Shown here piece by piece: positions 1 through 6,455 of a DNA stretch of 7,144 nucleotides. The notes beneath the pieces are model-generated. The model was not told the origin of the DNA. It made no database searches and saw nothing but the letters and a program-made list of their open reading frames with translations. The translations under genes were made by a program, and so were the position numbers. Each line of letters begins with the position of its first letter. The first letter of the stretch is position 1. This stretch comes from Promethearchaeota archaeon (GTDB lineage: Archaea; Asgardarchaeota; Lokiarchaeia; Sigynarchaeales; SOKP01), in assembly GCA_019057975.1 (NCBI GenBank), contig JAHLWJ010000227.1:1-7144 (forward strand). Reading direction: 5' to 3'.

Positions 1-138
1 ATCTCCAAAAAGACATATTTTGTAGATTAATTCCTTGCTCGTTTCTTACACCTTTAGTTTTGAGTGCATTCAGTAATTTAGCTAAAATATTATTCTTATA
101 GATCTTTCTATAAACTCATCGATATAATAATCATACCG
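1..138 (-). pseudogene. C-terminal-ward part of an unknown, frameshifted protein running off the left edge
   Basis: The minus strand is open from 115 down to the window edge and reads VYRKIYKNNILAKLLNALKT followed by KGVRNEQGINLQNMSFWR, which looks like real protein with a basic, helix-rich character. No usable start lies at its upstream end, where TGA sits at 118-116. The neighbouring frame reads YDYYIDEFIERSI from 135 to 97 and joins the first frame smoothly if one A is added in the short A run at 96-97, giving ...ERSIKNNILAKLL. The pattern of an LLN helix followed by KGVR..G.....FWR faintly recalls the C-terminal region of large serine recombinases, but the spacing is not exact and I do not assign a function. 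It could be a decayed gene or a real gene carrying an assembly indel. Confidence 0.4.
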
Positions 139-175
139 ACAAAATTTTTAATTTTTAATTTTAATGTTTATATTG

Positions 176-200
176 TTCCTTATAAAATTCCTTATAAGGA
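176..200. repeat. Tandem 10-bp repeat ending in a 12-bp palindrome
   Basis: TTCCTTATAA occurs at 176-185 and again at 188-197, a 12-base period. The second copy is part of the perfect palindrome TCCTTATAAGGA at 189-200. A repeated half-site next to a full dyad between divergent genes could be a regulator binding site. No T run follows it, so it does not look like a terminator. Confidence 0.35.
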
Positions 201-279
201 TAGTAAAATAGTTTTACTAATCTAATTTAAATCTTCATTTTTTAGTCTTTTTCTTTAAATAATCGTATAAATCTTAGAA

Positions 280-302
280 TAGTGCAGCACTAATTTTTTT
301 TT
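280..302. promoter_or_regulatory. Dyad TAGTGC-A-GCACTA followed by a run of nine T
   Basis: A 6-bp inverted repeat with a single central base lies at 280-292 and is followed by AATTTTTTTTT, then GAAAAAAATT (303-312), which pairs with the T run. A one-base loop cannot fold as drawn, so a double-stranded operator is more likely for the GC-containing dyad. The T/A tracts could form a weak hairpin, possibly a terminator. Nothing adjacent decides between these readings. Confidence 0.3.
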
Positions 303-406
303 GAAAAAAATTAAAAATCATTGATTTAAGAGCGACAATAATCGTAATTATCCCATATCGAGTTAAGTCGGAGCTTAATAATAAGAGATTTTTATTTAAA
401 AGATCT

Positions 407-589
407 ATGGCTCTTAAAATTGAAACTACTAGATTTGATACTGTATGTGAATGGATTATTATTCGAATCCCAAGTGAATTAAATCAAGTAAGAGTTAGCT
501 ATCAATCCAATATAGACATTAAGAAATTTATTCCAACTATTATTGATGTTATGCATAAAAAGAAGATCAACCTGAAAAGGAGAGAATAA
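407..589 (+). CDS. Unknown protein, N-terminal part of a probably frameshifted gene
   Basis: This frame opens with ATG at 407 and gives 60 residues, beginning MALKIETTRFDTVCEWIIIR and ending IDVMHKKKINLKRRE. I recognise no family. The last dozen residues are probably not native. At 557-561 there is a run of five A, and inserting one more A continues the reading as VMHKKEDQPEKERIKEFEV straight into the frame that ends at 981. That would make a single protein of about 191 residues. No clear Shine-Dalgarno site precedes the ATG. Possible explanations are an assembly indel, a true mutation, or slippage on the A run that yields both short and long products. An ATTCGAATCCC stretch inside it resembles a tRNA T-loop but is coding. 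Confidence 0.55.
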   Translation: MALKIETTRFDTVCEWIIIRIPSELNQVRVSYQSNIDIKKFIPTIIDVMHKKKINLKRRE

Positions 590-981
590 AGGAGTTTGAA
601 GTATTAAATGCTAAGGAGGATGTAATACTTTTCTTTGAAACTATTTTGAAAGATAAGTCTTATTCCTTAGTTGAAATAAGATTTGATCCAGCACCATTTA
701 GGGGAGCACCAGTGTTGACGCTTTCAGATAAAAAAAATAAAACACTGATTAATACGATTAGATGGTTTGAAGAGAATAAGAAGGATTTATTTAAAGATAT
801 AAGTTCAATAAAAGAGTGTAAAATCTATTTTAATGGACATAGATTAAAAATGAAATTTAATCATAAAGAGAAGGGGGTAACTATTCGTTATTTAGATAGC
901 AATTTATTTATTAATCTAAGAAATGAATTTGAAAAATATATGATAGATAAATTTAAATTATCAGTTATTCCAGGTGTTTAA
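562..981 (+). CDS. Unknown protein, C-terminal part of the same probably frameshifted gene
   Basis: This frame is open from 559 to TAA at 979-981. Read on its own it has no ATG or GTG start. A TTG at 646 would give 111 residues, but the sequence before it (NAKEDVILFFETIL) already looks like protein and joins the frame starting at 407 through the A run at 557-561. The protein is charged and hydrophilic, with segments such as VEIRFDPAPFRGAPVLTL and KGVTIRYLDSNLFINLRNEF, and no motif I can name. Its stop codon overlaps the GTG start of the following nuclease-like gene by eight bases, which is typical of translational coupling and suggests the two proteins work together. The AAGGAGGAT at 613-621 looks like a ribosome binding site but reads Lys-Glu-Asp in this frame and lies 25 bases from the TTG. 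Confidence 0.55.
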   Translation, partial: EDQPEKERIKEFEVLNAKEDVILFFETILKDKSYSLVEIRFDPAPFRGAPVLTLSDKKNKTLINTIRWFEENKKDLFKDISSIKECKIYFNGHRLKMKFNHKEKGVTIRYLDSNLFINLRNEFEKYMIDKFKLSVIPGV

Positions 982-2143
982 CTTCGATTTATTAAATATA
1001 AATAATATTTCTAGATTGAGGCATGTTTTTAGGGATAATTTTGAAATAGAAGAACTCAGTGATGATATTCAAGAGTTGATAAATTCAGGATTTATAAAAA
1101 TAAGCGAGGATTTCTATGTTAAATGTGTGAATAGAGGAGACAGGGATTTTCTCAATTTAACAGAAGATCAAAAAATTTGCACTGGAATATCATATGTAAA
1201 TGAAGCTCAAGAAGTTTCGGAATGTCAGGCTTGTAATCGACAATTATCTTTAGAAAATAAAGAGAAATTCAAAGTTTATACAATTTCATTAAATTATAAT
1301 ACTATAATTAAAGTATTGAGAGAAAAACTTGGAAAGGAAAAAACATCAATTAAAAAAGACAATGCACATATCATTTTTGTGAATAACGATGGAAATGAAC
1401 ATACTCTATGTATCCTTGATTTATGTGAAAATATAGATTGTAAAACTAGTTTTTATTATAGTGATGAGATTCTTTATATTTATTGTGATGTAGTGGTTGG
1501 ATTTGACGCTCCTAATGTAATATGGTTATTTGATCTTCTTCTAAAAAAAGCTGAGGAGCTGTCCAATTTTATTAGAACGACTACACCTCTTCTCAATACT
1601 GAAAAAATTAGAAAAGTCATGAAGAACTTCATAGATAATTTGTCTTGGCAAAAATTTGAAGATTTTATAACTCAATTATTGAACTACATTCGAGATAATC
1701 CTAAAAATTATAACGAGGGAATAACATTTTTACAAAAATATTCTGGAACAATTATTTCATCTTTTAGTGTAAAATTGAGTGGTTCAGGAAGAACAGACGC
1801 TTATTCAATAGATATTTTAAACTACTTTCAACAGACATTAAAATCGGATATAAGAATTGAGTGTAAACATTCAGAACATAGTAATATTAATTCCTCAGTA
1901 GGAAAAATAGCTCTTAGAGAATTAATGGATCACGCTTACCAAAATGAAGGTGTAATATTCACAAATCGTGAAAAGATTGATGGATATGCTTTAAATAGAT
2001 GTATAGATTTTAGAGAGAAAGATGGTCAATGGAGATATGTTATAATTCATAGACCGCTTTTAATATTGTTTATATCCCTCTTTCTTAAAGAATTTTGGGA
2101 TAATCCTAAAAAGATTATTAGTTCCTTATTAGGTAATAATTAA
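974..2143 (+). CDS. Mrr-like PD-(D/E)xK nuclease-domain protein
   Basis: A 389-residue protein starting at a GTG that overlaps the end of the upstream frame. No earlier ATG or GTG fits, and the next ATG would remove over 200 residues. The C-terminal part resembles the Mrr/restriction-endonuclease-like fold: a helix with WQKFEDFITQLLNYI (225-239), a strand with SGSGRTDAYSID (Asp275 the likely metal ligand), then RIECKH (Glu296 and Lys298, the ExK pair), a helix SVGKIALRELMDHAY, and the strand GVIFTNREKIDGYAL that follows the core in Mrr relatives. The N-terminal 200 residues are unfamiliar. They hold CxxC at 84-87 and Cys151/Cys156, possibly a zinc site, and may recognise the target. The tail (355-375) is hydrophobic. 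Proteins of this type cut DNA, often modified or foreign DNA. Defence is inferred from fold and context, and a recombination or repair role remains possible. Confidence 0.7.
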   Translation: MFNFDLLNINNISRLRHVFRDNFEIEELSDDIQELINSGFIKISEDFYVKCVNRGDRDFLNLTEDQKICTGISYVNEAQEVSECQACNRQLSLENKEKFKVYTISLNYNTIIKVLREKLGKEKTSIKKDNAHIIFVNNDGNEHTLCILDLCENIDCKTSFYYSDEILYIYCDVVVGFDAPNVIWLFDLLLKKAEELSNFIRTTTPLLNTEKIRKVMKNFIDNLSWQKFEDFITQLLNYIRDNPKNYNEGITFLQKYSGTIISSFSVKLSGSGRTDAYSIDILNYFQQTLKSDIRIECKHSEHSNINSSVGKIALRELMDHAYQNEGVIFTNREKIDGYALNRCIDFREKDGQWRYVIIHRPLLILFISLFLKEFWDNPKKIISSLLGNN

Positions 2144-2158
2144 AATTATTAATAATAA

Positions 2159-2458
2159 ATGTCCTTATATAGAATGACTTTTATAGACCTCAAAATTAAA
2201 GTTATATCAATGGAATGTTGCTACGATTTATCAGAAAGCGATTTAATAAATTGTAAAATAGAGGACATTCACGGGATTGAAAGAGTCGTGCCAAATGTGT
2301 CCTTCGTGTATGTGGATTCCAAAAATAGCTACAAATCTTCAATGTTCTACCAGAATTTAGGTGATCCCTCCCAAAAACAGTCGGTGTTCAAATATGATTT
2401 TGATAAATTTGTGCTTTGTGAGGCATTAGGGTGCAAAAGTGTTACTATTAAATACTAG
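2159..2458 (+). CDS. Small unknown protein after the nuclease gene, probably truncated by a frameshift
   Basis: A 99-residue frame from ATG at 2159, only 15 bases after the nuclease stop, so probably the same transcript. No Shine-Dalgarno site is visible in AATTATTAATAA. It contains ECCYD (20-21), NCK and CEALGCKSV near the end, and I recognise no family. Just past its TAG the next frame reads on as protein with a C2H2-like finger (2452-2547). Adding one A to the AAA at 2450-2452 would fuse the two into about 129 residues ending in that finger. Whether the short or the fused form is real cannot be told from one sequence. Confidence 0.5.
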   Translation: MSLYRMTFIDLKIKVISMECCYDLSESDLINCKIEDIHGIERVVPNVSFVYVDSKNSYKSSMFYQNLGDPSQKQSVFKYDFDKFVLCEALGCKSVTIKY

Positions 2459-2547
2459 TATGTAGAGAATATCGCTGTGATGAGGATAATAATGATTGGA
2501 ATGCAGAAGAACATTTTGGAGAGCATTATAAAGATGATTACGTATAA
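2452..2547 (+). pseudogene. C2H2-like zinc-finger remnant in a shifted frame
   Basis: Open frame without a start codon: ILVCREYRCDEDNNDWNAEE then HFGEHYKDDYV and TAA at 2545-2547. The spacing C-x4-C-x11-H-x3-H closely matches a C2H2 zinc finger, which is unlikely by chance in such a short frame. It starts where the 2159 gene stops, in the -1 frame. The best reading is that it is the native C-terminus of that gene, cut off by loss of one A around 2450-2452. Confidence 0.45.
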
Positions 2548-2591
2548 TATTAAAAGATATAACCAGATTGCTTCAGTTGTTCCAGACAATG

Positions 2592-3758
2592 TTATAATGA
2601 TTCTAAAATCTTTTTTAATATATTAACCCTATCAATTTTTTCCCATGTAAAATCTGGATCCATTCTGCCAAAATGTCCATATACTGCTGTTTTTTTGTAA
2701 ATTGGACGTTTCAAGTTCAAATCACTTATTATTACTCCTGGTCTAAAATCAAATATTTTTAAAATACCATTATAAAGTCTTTCAATAGATATTTTTTCTG
2801 TATCAAAACAATCGATATCAATTGATAAAGGGTCAGCTTCTCCAATAGCATAAGAAACTTGAATTTCACATTTATCAGCTAAACCCGCTGCTACAACATT
2901 CTTTGCTGCATATCGCGCCATATATGAAGCAGAACGATCAACTTTTGAAGGATCTTTTCCACTATATGCCCCACCCCCATGATCCATAACACCATAAGAA
3001 TCTACTATAATTTTTCTTCCTGTTAATCCAGAGTCGCCATGAGGACCCCCTATTACAAACCTTCCAGTTCGATTAATATGTATTTTGGTTTCATCATCAA
3101 TCAATTCTTTTGGTATAACATAATTGATTACTTTTTCACGTATTTCTTGTTCAATCTCCTCACTTGAGACATTTTCTGTATGTTGAGCAGCTATAACTAT
3201 TGCTTGAATTCTAATTGCTTTTCCCTCTTCATATTCTACAGAAACGAGACTTTTCCCGTCAGGTCTTAAAAAGGGGATAAAATCTTTTTTTCTAGCTTCT
3301 GCTAACCTTCTAACAAGATTATTTGCGAGGTGAGTTGCCAAGGGCATAAATTCAGGGGTTTCATTTATAGCATAGCCTACCATAACTCCTTGATCTCCTG
3401 CGCCTTGTTTTTCTATTCTATCTCTTTTTATTCCTTGTTTAATGTCAGGGGATTGTTGATGTATTGTATTAATTATAGCACAACCTTGATAATCAAAACC
3501 CATAGATGAATCATCATACCCAATCCCTTTAATTGTTTCTCTTACTACTTTATTATAATCAATATTCACTCCCTTTTTAGCGGAAATCTCTCCTCCAATT
3601 AACACAAGTCCCGTTGTTACAAAGGTTTCACAAGCAACATGAGCATCTGGATCCTTTTCTAAAAACGCATCTAAAATGGCATCGGAAATTTGATCACATA
3701 TTTTATCAGGATGTCCTTCAGTTACAGATTCTGCTGTTATAAATCTTTGGTATGTCAT
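2592..3758 (-). CDS. metK: S-adenosylmethionine synthetase (methionine adenosyltransferase), bacterial type
   Basis: Cytosolic enzyme making S-adenosylmethionine, phosphate and diphosphate from methionine and ATP, and so the source of methyl groups for the cell. The 388 residues match the family length of roughly 380-400. Visible landmarks in order: [10 protein letters not shown] (10-19, with the His and Asp used for ATP and metal binding), [10 protein letters not shown] (41-50), the signature [12 protein letters not shown] (119-130), [18 protein letters not shown] (232-249), the glycine-rich signature [17 protein letters not shown] (260-276), and [17 protein letters not shown]. The loop just before it, YGVMDHGGG, is one residue shorter than the YGGxxxHGGG usual in bacteria. 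No residue expected for catalysis is missing. It is of the bacterial/eukaryotic family, not the separate archaeal AdoMet synthetase family. The ATG at 3758 directly precedes the conserved N-terminus, and no Shine-Dalgarno site is seen. It converges with the nuclease operon and has no methionine-pathway neighbour. Confidence 0.98.
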   Translation of the reverse strand: MTYQRFITAESVTEGHPDKICDQISDAILDAFLEKDPDAHVACETFVTTGLVLIGGEISAKKGVNIDYNKVVRETIKGIGYDDSSMGFDYQGCAIINTIHQQSPDIKQGIKRDRIEKQGAGDQGVMVGYAINETPEFMPLATHLANNLVRRLAEARKKDFIPFLRPDGKSLVSVEYEEGKAIRIQAIVIAAQHTENVSSEEIEQEIREKVINYVIPKELIDDETKIHINRTGRFVIGGPHGDSGLTGRKIIVDSYGVMDHGGGAYSGKDPSKVDRSASYMARYAAKNVVAAGLADKCEIQVSYAIGEADPLSIDIDCFDTEKISIERLYNGILKIFDFRPGVIISDLNLKRPIYKKTAVYGHFGRMDPDFTWEKIDRVNILKKILESL

Positions 3759-3793
3759 AATGATAAAATAAGAAATATAATCTAATAAACCAC

Positions 3794-3801
3794 ATTATAA
3801 A
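3794..3801 (-). promoter_or_regulatory. Probable metK promoter element TTTATAAT
   Basis: On the minus strand TTTATAAT is centred about 40 bases before the metK ATG. Read as an archaeal TATA box it would place transcription start near 3771 with a leader of roughly a dozen bases, matching the absence of a Shine-Dalgarno site. Read as bacterial, TATAAT is a perfect -10 box, but no good -35 box is seen upstream. The leader is far too short for a SAM riboswitch. Confidence 0.35.
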
Positions 3802-3819
3802 CTGAAAAATTTTCTAAAT

Positions 3820-3932
3820 TTTCTAAGTAATTGAGCGTTGGATATTTTATTGATACAGGTCTACTCCTACTCGCCCAACTCATGTCTGACTACAAATTTC
3901 AATCCTTGTTTTATTGGATATTTTATTGTTAC
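3820..3932 (-). CRISPR. Probable relic CRISPR: one full repeat, one spacer, one degenerate end repeat
   Basis: TTGGATATTTTATTG-x-TAC occurs at 3838-3856 and 3914-3932, 18 of 19 bases identical and 76 bases apart. The right copy extends to 3896 as ATTTCAATCCTTGTTTTA, so on the minus strand it is a 37-base unit that begins GTAACAATAAAATATCC and ends AAGGATTGAAAT. An ATTGAAA(N) terminus and this length are typical of type I/III CRISPR repeats. Between the copies lie 39 bases (3857-3895) with 19 G or C, clearly richer than the surroundings, as expected for a spacer. The left copy matches only in its repeat-5' half, which is how the trailer-end repeat of an array normally decays. No cas gene or further unit is in the window. 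A plain short direct repeat is the alternative. Confidence 0.5.
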
Positions 3933-4303
3933 AAATTGGGATATTTTTGAAATAGTTTTGGCAAAATTAAACCAGAATTACCACGAATTGATTTGAATCT
4001 ATCTATTTTTTCTTGATAACTCCAAAATTTTTTTGTGGGGGTTTCATTATTATCCTCTAATATTTGTTCAAATACTTGATCTACCATCTTGTAAATAGTC
4101 ATAAATAAGAATAATACAGTAAGACTTAAAATTTGGGGTGATTGGAATAATCCTTTTCTATCCCATATTTTCCATACTTTTGTATCTTTTTTCTCATCAT
4201 AATATTCCCAATGTTCTTCTTGTAATGGTAATTTGATAAACTCAAATAATAAACCACTTTCGCCTTCAATTCTAGAATTAAACTCATTAGAATTAAACGA
4301 CAT
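3929..4303 (-). CDS. Unknown 124-residue protein with one hydrophobic segment
   Basis: The ATG at 4303 is preferred over a TTG 18 bases upstream because AAAAAGG lies about eight bases before it. The protein is aromatic- and charge-rich: EEHWEYYDEKKDTKVWKIWD (29-48), then a hydrophobic stretch ILSLTVLFLFMTIYKMV (58-74) that could be one membrane-spanning or buried helix, and a basic tail ending KLFQKYPNL. I recognise no family. Its TAA at 3931-3929 lies within the CRISPR-like repeat, so its 3' end may have been set by that sequence. It stands alone, more than 300 bases from the next upstream gene. Confidence 0.55.
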   Translation of the reverse strand: MSFNSNEFNSRIEGESGLLFEFIKLPLQEEHWEYYDEKKDTKVWKIWDRKGLFQSPQILSLTVLFLFMTIYKMVDQVFEQILEDNNETPTKKFWSYQEKIDRFKSIRGNSGLILPKLFQKYPNL

Positions 4304-4637
4304 ATTTACAACCTTTTTCAAATTATTTTTAAATCCATATATTCTTAATTGACTTTAAAGTATAAAAGATTAAGTTGGAGTTGGTTTTTTAAAATTTTTA
4401 TTTAGAATTTAATAAATTCATTGGGACAACTTTTGGGACCAGAAATGCTATAATCAGAAGAATTATATTATTTGATAAAATTTCATTAAATTTCAGCTAA
4501 ATTTCATTAAATTTCTGATATATCTCAGTATTCAACAATCAAATTTCCAACATAATTATTAGTATCCTCCCAAACAAATTAAGAGATTTCTATTATGCAT
4601 ATAAGGTCTTAAAATGATTGTATCATCATAAAATATA
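4304..4637. other. AT-rich intergenic stretch with short repeats
   Basis: No gene is supported on either strand. It contains a 17-bp tandem repeat (4478-4515, listed separately) and TTGGGAC twice, at 4421-4427 and 4433-4439, a 12-base spacing close to one helical turn that could be a pair of regulator half-sites. AATATATGG on the minus strand near 4335-4343 is at a plausible TATA distance from the ATG at 4303. Confidence 0.4.
4478..4515. repeat. Two tandem copies of AAATTTCATTAAATTTC, period 21
   Basis: Perfect 17-bp copies at 4478-4494 and 4499-4515 are separated by AGCT. Each copy is itself two AAATTTC blocks around ATT, so the region holds four AAATTTC blocks. The 21-base period is two helical turns. 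It sits upstream of the 4303 gene and downstream of the 5345 gene. It could be a protein-binding iteron-like array or replication slippage. Confidence 0.5.
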
Positions 4638-5345
4638 TCATAATCCAATCATTTGACGCAAAAACATCTGATATCTATAATCTGAAGGGGAATCAATCTT
4701 ATCTAAGTTTCTGCGATATACATAGTTAATAAACATAAAATCAATAATATCTTCTTGATTTAAAAAGGGTACAATATAAGAACCGAAATAAATCAACACA
4801 GGTATTTCATCATAAAAAGAATCTGTAAAATTAAGTATAATTTCTTTACATCTTTTTATTTTAGTGTGAATATAATTTAACTGATATTCTCCAAAATGAG
4901 GTATTGTAAGTAATTTTTGTTTACCACATTGACACCAAAAATATCGTTTATTATTACGGTTTATTACTGTAGTGTCGATAGGTCTAAGATTTGCACATGT
5001 ACCACAATAATAGTAATTGTCTAATTGATATAATGTTAAAGAAGTATTTTTAATAATTTTGTAATCGTTAAGTATATCAAGAAAATCTTTCTCATAATTC
5101 CATTCTGGAATTTCCTTTATTTTCCTTAATTGGTTCTCTTTATATGGGTTCTTTCCATAAGTTTCTGGACAGCTAAATCGATGGTCTCCGTATTTTCCCT
5201 CATCTAATGGATCAAAATGTACTTTTGCTCCACAACTACATTCCCAATATATAATTCTTTGACCACAAAATTGACAAGTTTTTGGTTTTGCAAATATTTG
5301 AAAATGTGTGGTATGAGGATTTTTATTTGGACAATAATACTTCAT
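4638..5345 (-). CDS. Unknown protein with two zinc-ribbon-like Cys clusters
   Basis: 235 residues from ATG at 5345. A TTG 12 bases upstream is less likely, and the ATG leads directly into the first Cys motif. No Shine-Dalgarno site is present. The N-terminus has YYCP (Cys5), TCQFCG (Cys24, Cys27), WECSCG (Cys36, Cys38) and HRFSCPE (His55, Cys59), enough for one or two zinc sites. A second cluster lies at 114-140, YYYCGTCANLRP ... RYFWCQCGK, a C-x2-C ... C-x-C ribbon with about 20 residues between the pairs. The C-terminal 80 residues are rich in Tyr, Ile and Phe without metal motifs (IPVLIYFGSYIVPFLNQEDI). Such proteins usually bind nucleic acid or other proteins, but no specific family is recognised and the gene stands alone. 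Confidence 0.7.
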   Translation of the reverse strand: MKYYCPNKNPHTTHFQIFAKPKTCQFCGQRIIYWECSCGAKVHFDPLDEGKYGDHRFSCPETYGKNPYKENQLRKIKEIPEWNYEKDFLDILNDYKIIKNTSLTLYQLDNYYYCGTCANLRPIDTTVINRNNKRYFWCQCGKQKLLTIPHFGEYQLNYIHTKIKRCKEIILNFTDSFYDEIPVLIYFGSYIVPFLNQEDIIDFMFINYVYRRNLDKIDSPSDYRYQMFLRQMIGL

Positions 5346-5784
5346 TTTTGTTTTCAATATTTTTAAAGTAAATCTTACTATTAAAGACTCTCTTCAAATA
5401 TTTGAAATTAATTGTTCCATTTGTAGAAGTCTTCTTTCCTTGCTTTGTGATTTTCATTGAGCTAAGTAGAAACTAGACTAGGTATGCATCTTGTATCTAT
5501 TTTATAATTATCATTAGGGAAAAAAGTTTCATACACAGCCAAAACATCAAAAATCAATTAAGTTTGTGTTCTATTTTGAATGATTTCACTAATCGGAATT
5601 TACTATAAAATTTGAGGATAAGCTACCCATCAAACAAATGGTTTAATCGATTTTTTGAGCATAAAATACTGCTTAAAGGATTTTTGATATCTCAGATTTT
5701 GAAGGTTTTTATATTTTGTTTTAAAGATAAATTAAAATAACATTTGGTTCTGACTTTAATTGCATAGTAAGAGTTTCTTCAAAT
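5346..5784. other. Intergenic stretch of about 440 bases with nothing recognised
   Basis: All frames are broken often. The longest candidate is a 44-codon minus-strand frame starting at ATG 5457, which runs into the start of the zinc-ribbon gene in another frame and has a lysine- and asparagine-rich, chance-like composition. TTTAAAAAT on the minus strand just before 5345 could be part of the promoter of that gene. No hairpin with a T run stands out. Confidence 0.4.
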
Positions 5785-6304
5785 TTAGTTATAATCATTG
5801 ATCAATTCCAAATAAACTATCAGAAGTGCCTTTGTATATCTATATTTTCTCTTTTCTTCACGCAATTCATTCACTTCTTTTATTCTATCTTCTTTAACTA
5901 CGAAAACCTATCTTTCTCATTGCATCTTCATCTTTCCAGTATTGATCTGGAGTAGAAAATCCACATTTTGAACAAACAAAAATTCTTGAGAAATATTTTC
6001 TAAGTTATTCTCTAAACTTTCTCTTATTCTCTTCGTTCAGTTCTTTATGAGACATGAATTCTTTATATCTTTTAGTCCAATCTCCATGAGAGATTACTTT
6101 ACATAAGTACCAACAATGAGTTTCTTCATGATTCCTTATTGATACTCCTTTAATTCCATCTTTTCTAATTTGATTAAAAAGATCCATATATTCATCAGTT
6201 CCATTATCATAATATTTATCAGAAATTTCTTGATATTTTTTATATGGATAAGTAGAAACAAACTCTATTTTAAATTCACCACCACAATCGTGACAATATC
6301 TCAA
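5785..6304 (-). pseudogene. Broken Cys-knuckle (zinc-ribbon-like) gene: in-frame stop plus frameshift
   Basis: The first part (6304-6005) gives 99 residues from TTG at 6304: MRYCHDCGGEFKIEF (Cys4, Cys7) and later HCWYLC (Cys64, Cys68), ending KRKFRE and TAA. The same frame continues directly after the TAA as LRKYFSRIFVCSKCGFSTP then DQYWKDEDAMRKIGF, with another C-x2-C knuckle, to a stop at 5894. Removing one T from the TTTT at 5906-5903 carries on as VVKEDRIKEVNELREEKRKY and RYTKALLIVYLELINDYN, stopping at 5785. The whole would be about 170 residues with at least three Cys pairs. GAGGT lies 11 bases before the TTG, somewhat far. The family is unknown. Separate small genes are possible, but no start codon sits at the later segments. 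Confidence 0.55.
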
Positions 6305-6455
6305 TCTATTTAATTACCTCTTTTTAACCCATTTCATATTTAACTGCTATTTTTTTAATATTATAATAAATTTACCAATATTTAATTGTAATTGTAAAAG
6401 GGTAAAGATTCTGGATTAGATTAAATTAAAAGAATAAAGATAAAAAAATTGTGAG

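Larger units (their letters stand above)
139..406. other. AT-rich intergenic stretch between divergent genes
   Basis: No convincing gene lies on either strand. A short minus-strand open stretch reading LRFIRLFKEKD lacks a start and is probably chance. The stretch separates the minus-strand left-edge fragment from the plus-strand gene run, so both promoters should lie here. TTAATAATAA at 375-384 is centred about 28 bases before the ATG at 407, the distance expected for an archaeal TATA box serving a leaderless transcript, but in DNA this AT-rich such a match is weak evidence. Confidence 0.4.

Noticed and set aside
460..475. ATTCGAATCCC resembling a tRNA T-loop
   Set aside because: It lies inside a coding frame (Ile-Arg-Ile-Pro), and no acceptor stem or anticodon arm can be built around it.
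611..648. AAGGAGGAT as a ribosome binding site for a TTG start at 646
   Set aside because: The distance is about 25 bases, and these bases read as Lys-Glu-Asp within a frame that is protein-like on both sides.
2270..2286. GGGATTGAAAG resembling the end of a CRISPR repeat
   Set aside because: It is a single occurrence inside the 2159 gene, with no second copy and no match to the rest of the 3896-3932 unit.
2548..2591. Terminator between the convergent nuclease run and metK
   Set aside because: No stable hairpin with a T run is seen on either strand in this short gap.
3759..3800. SAM riboswitch upstream of metK
   Set aside because: The likely leader is only a dozen bases long, and no paired helices are visible before the start codon.
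5323..5457. Minus-strand 44-residue frame starting at ATG 5457
   Set aside because: It overlaps the start of the zinc-ribbon gene out of frame, and its Lys/Asn-rich composition is what chance gives in AT-rich DNA.
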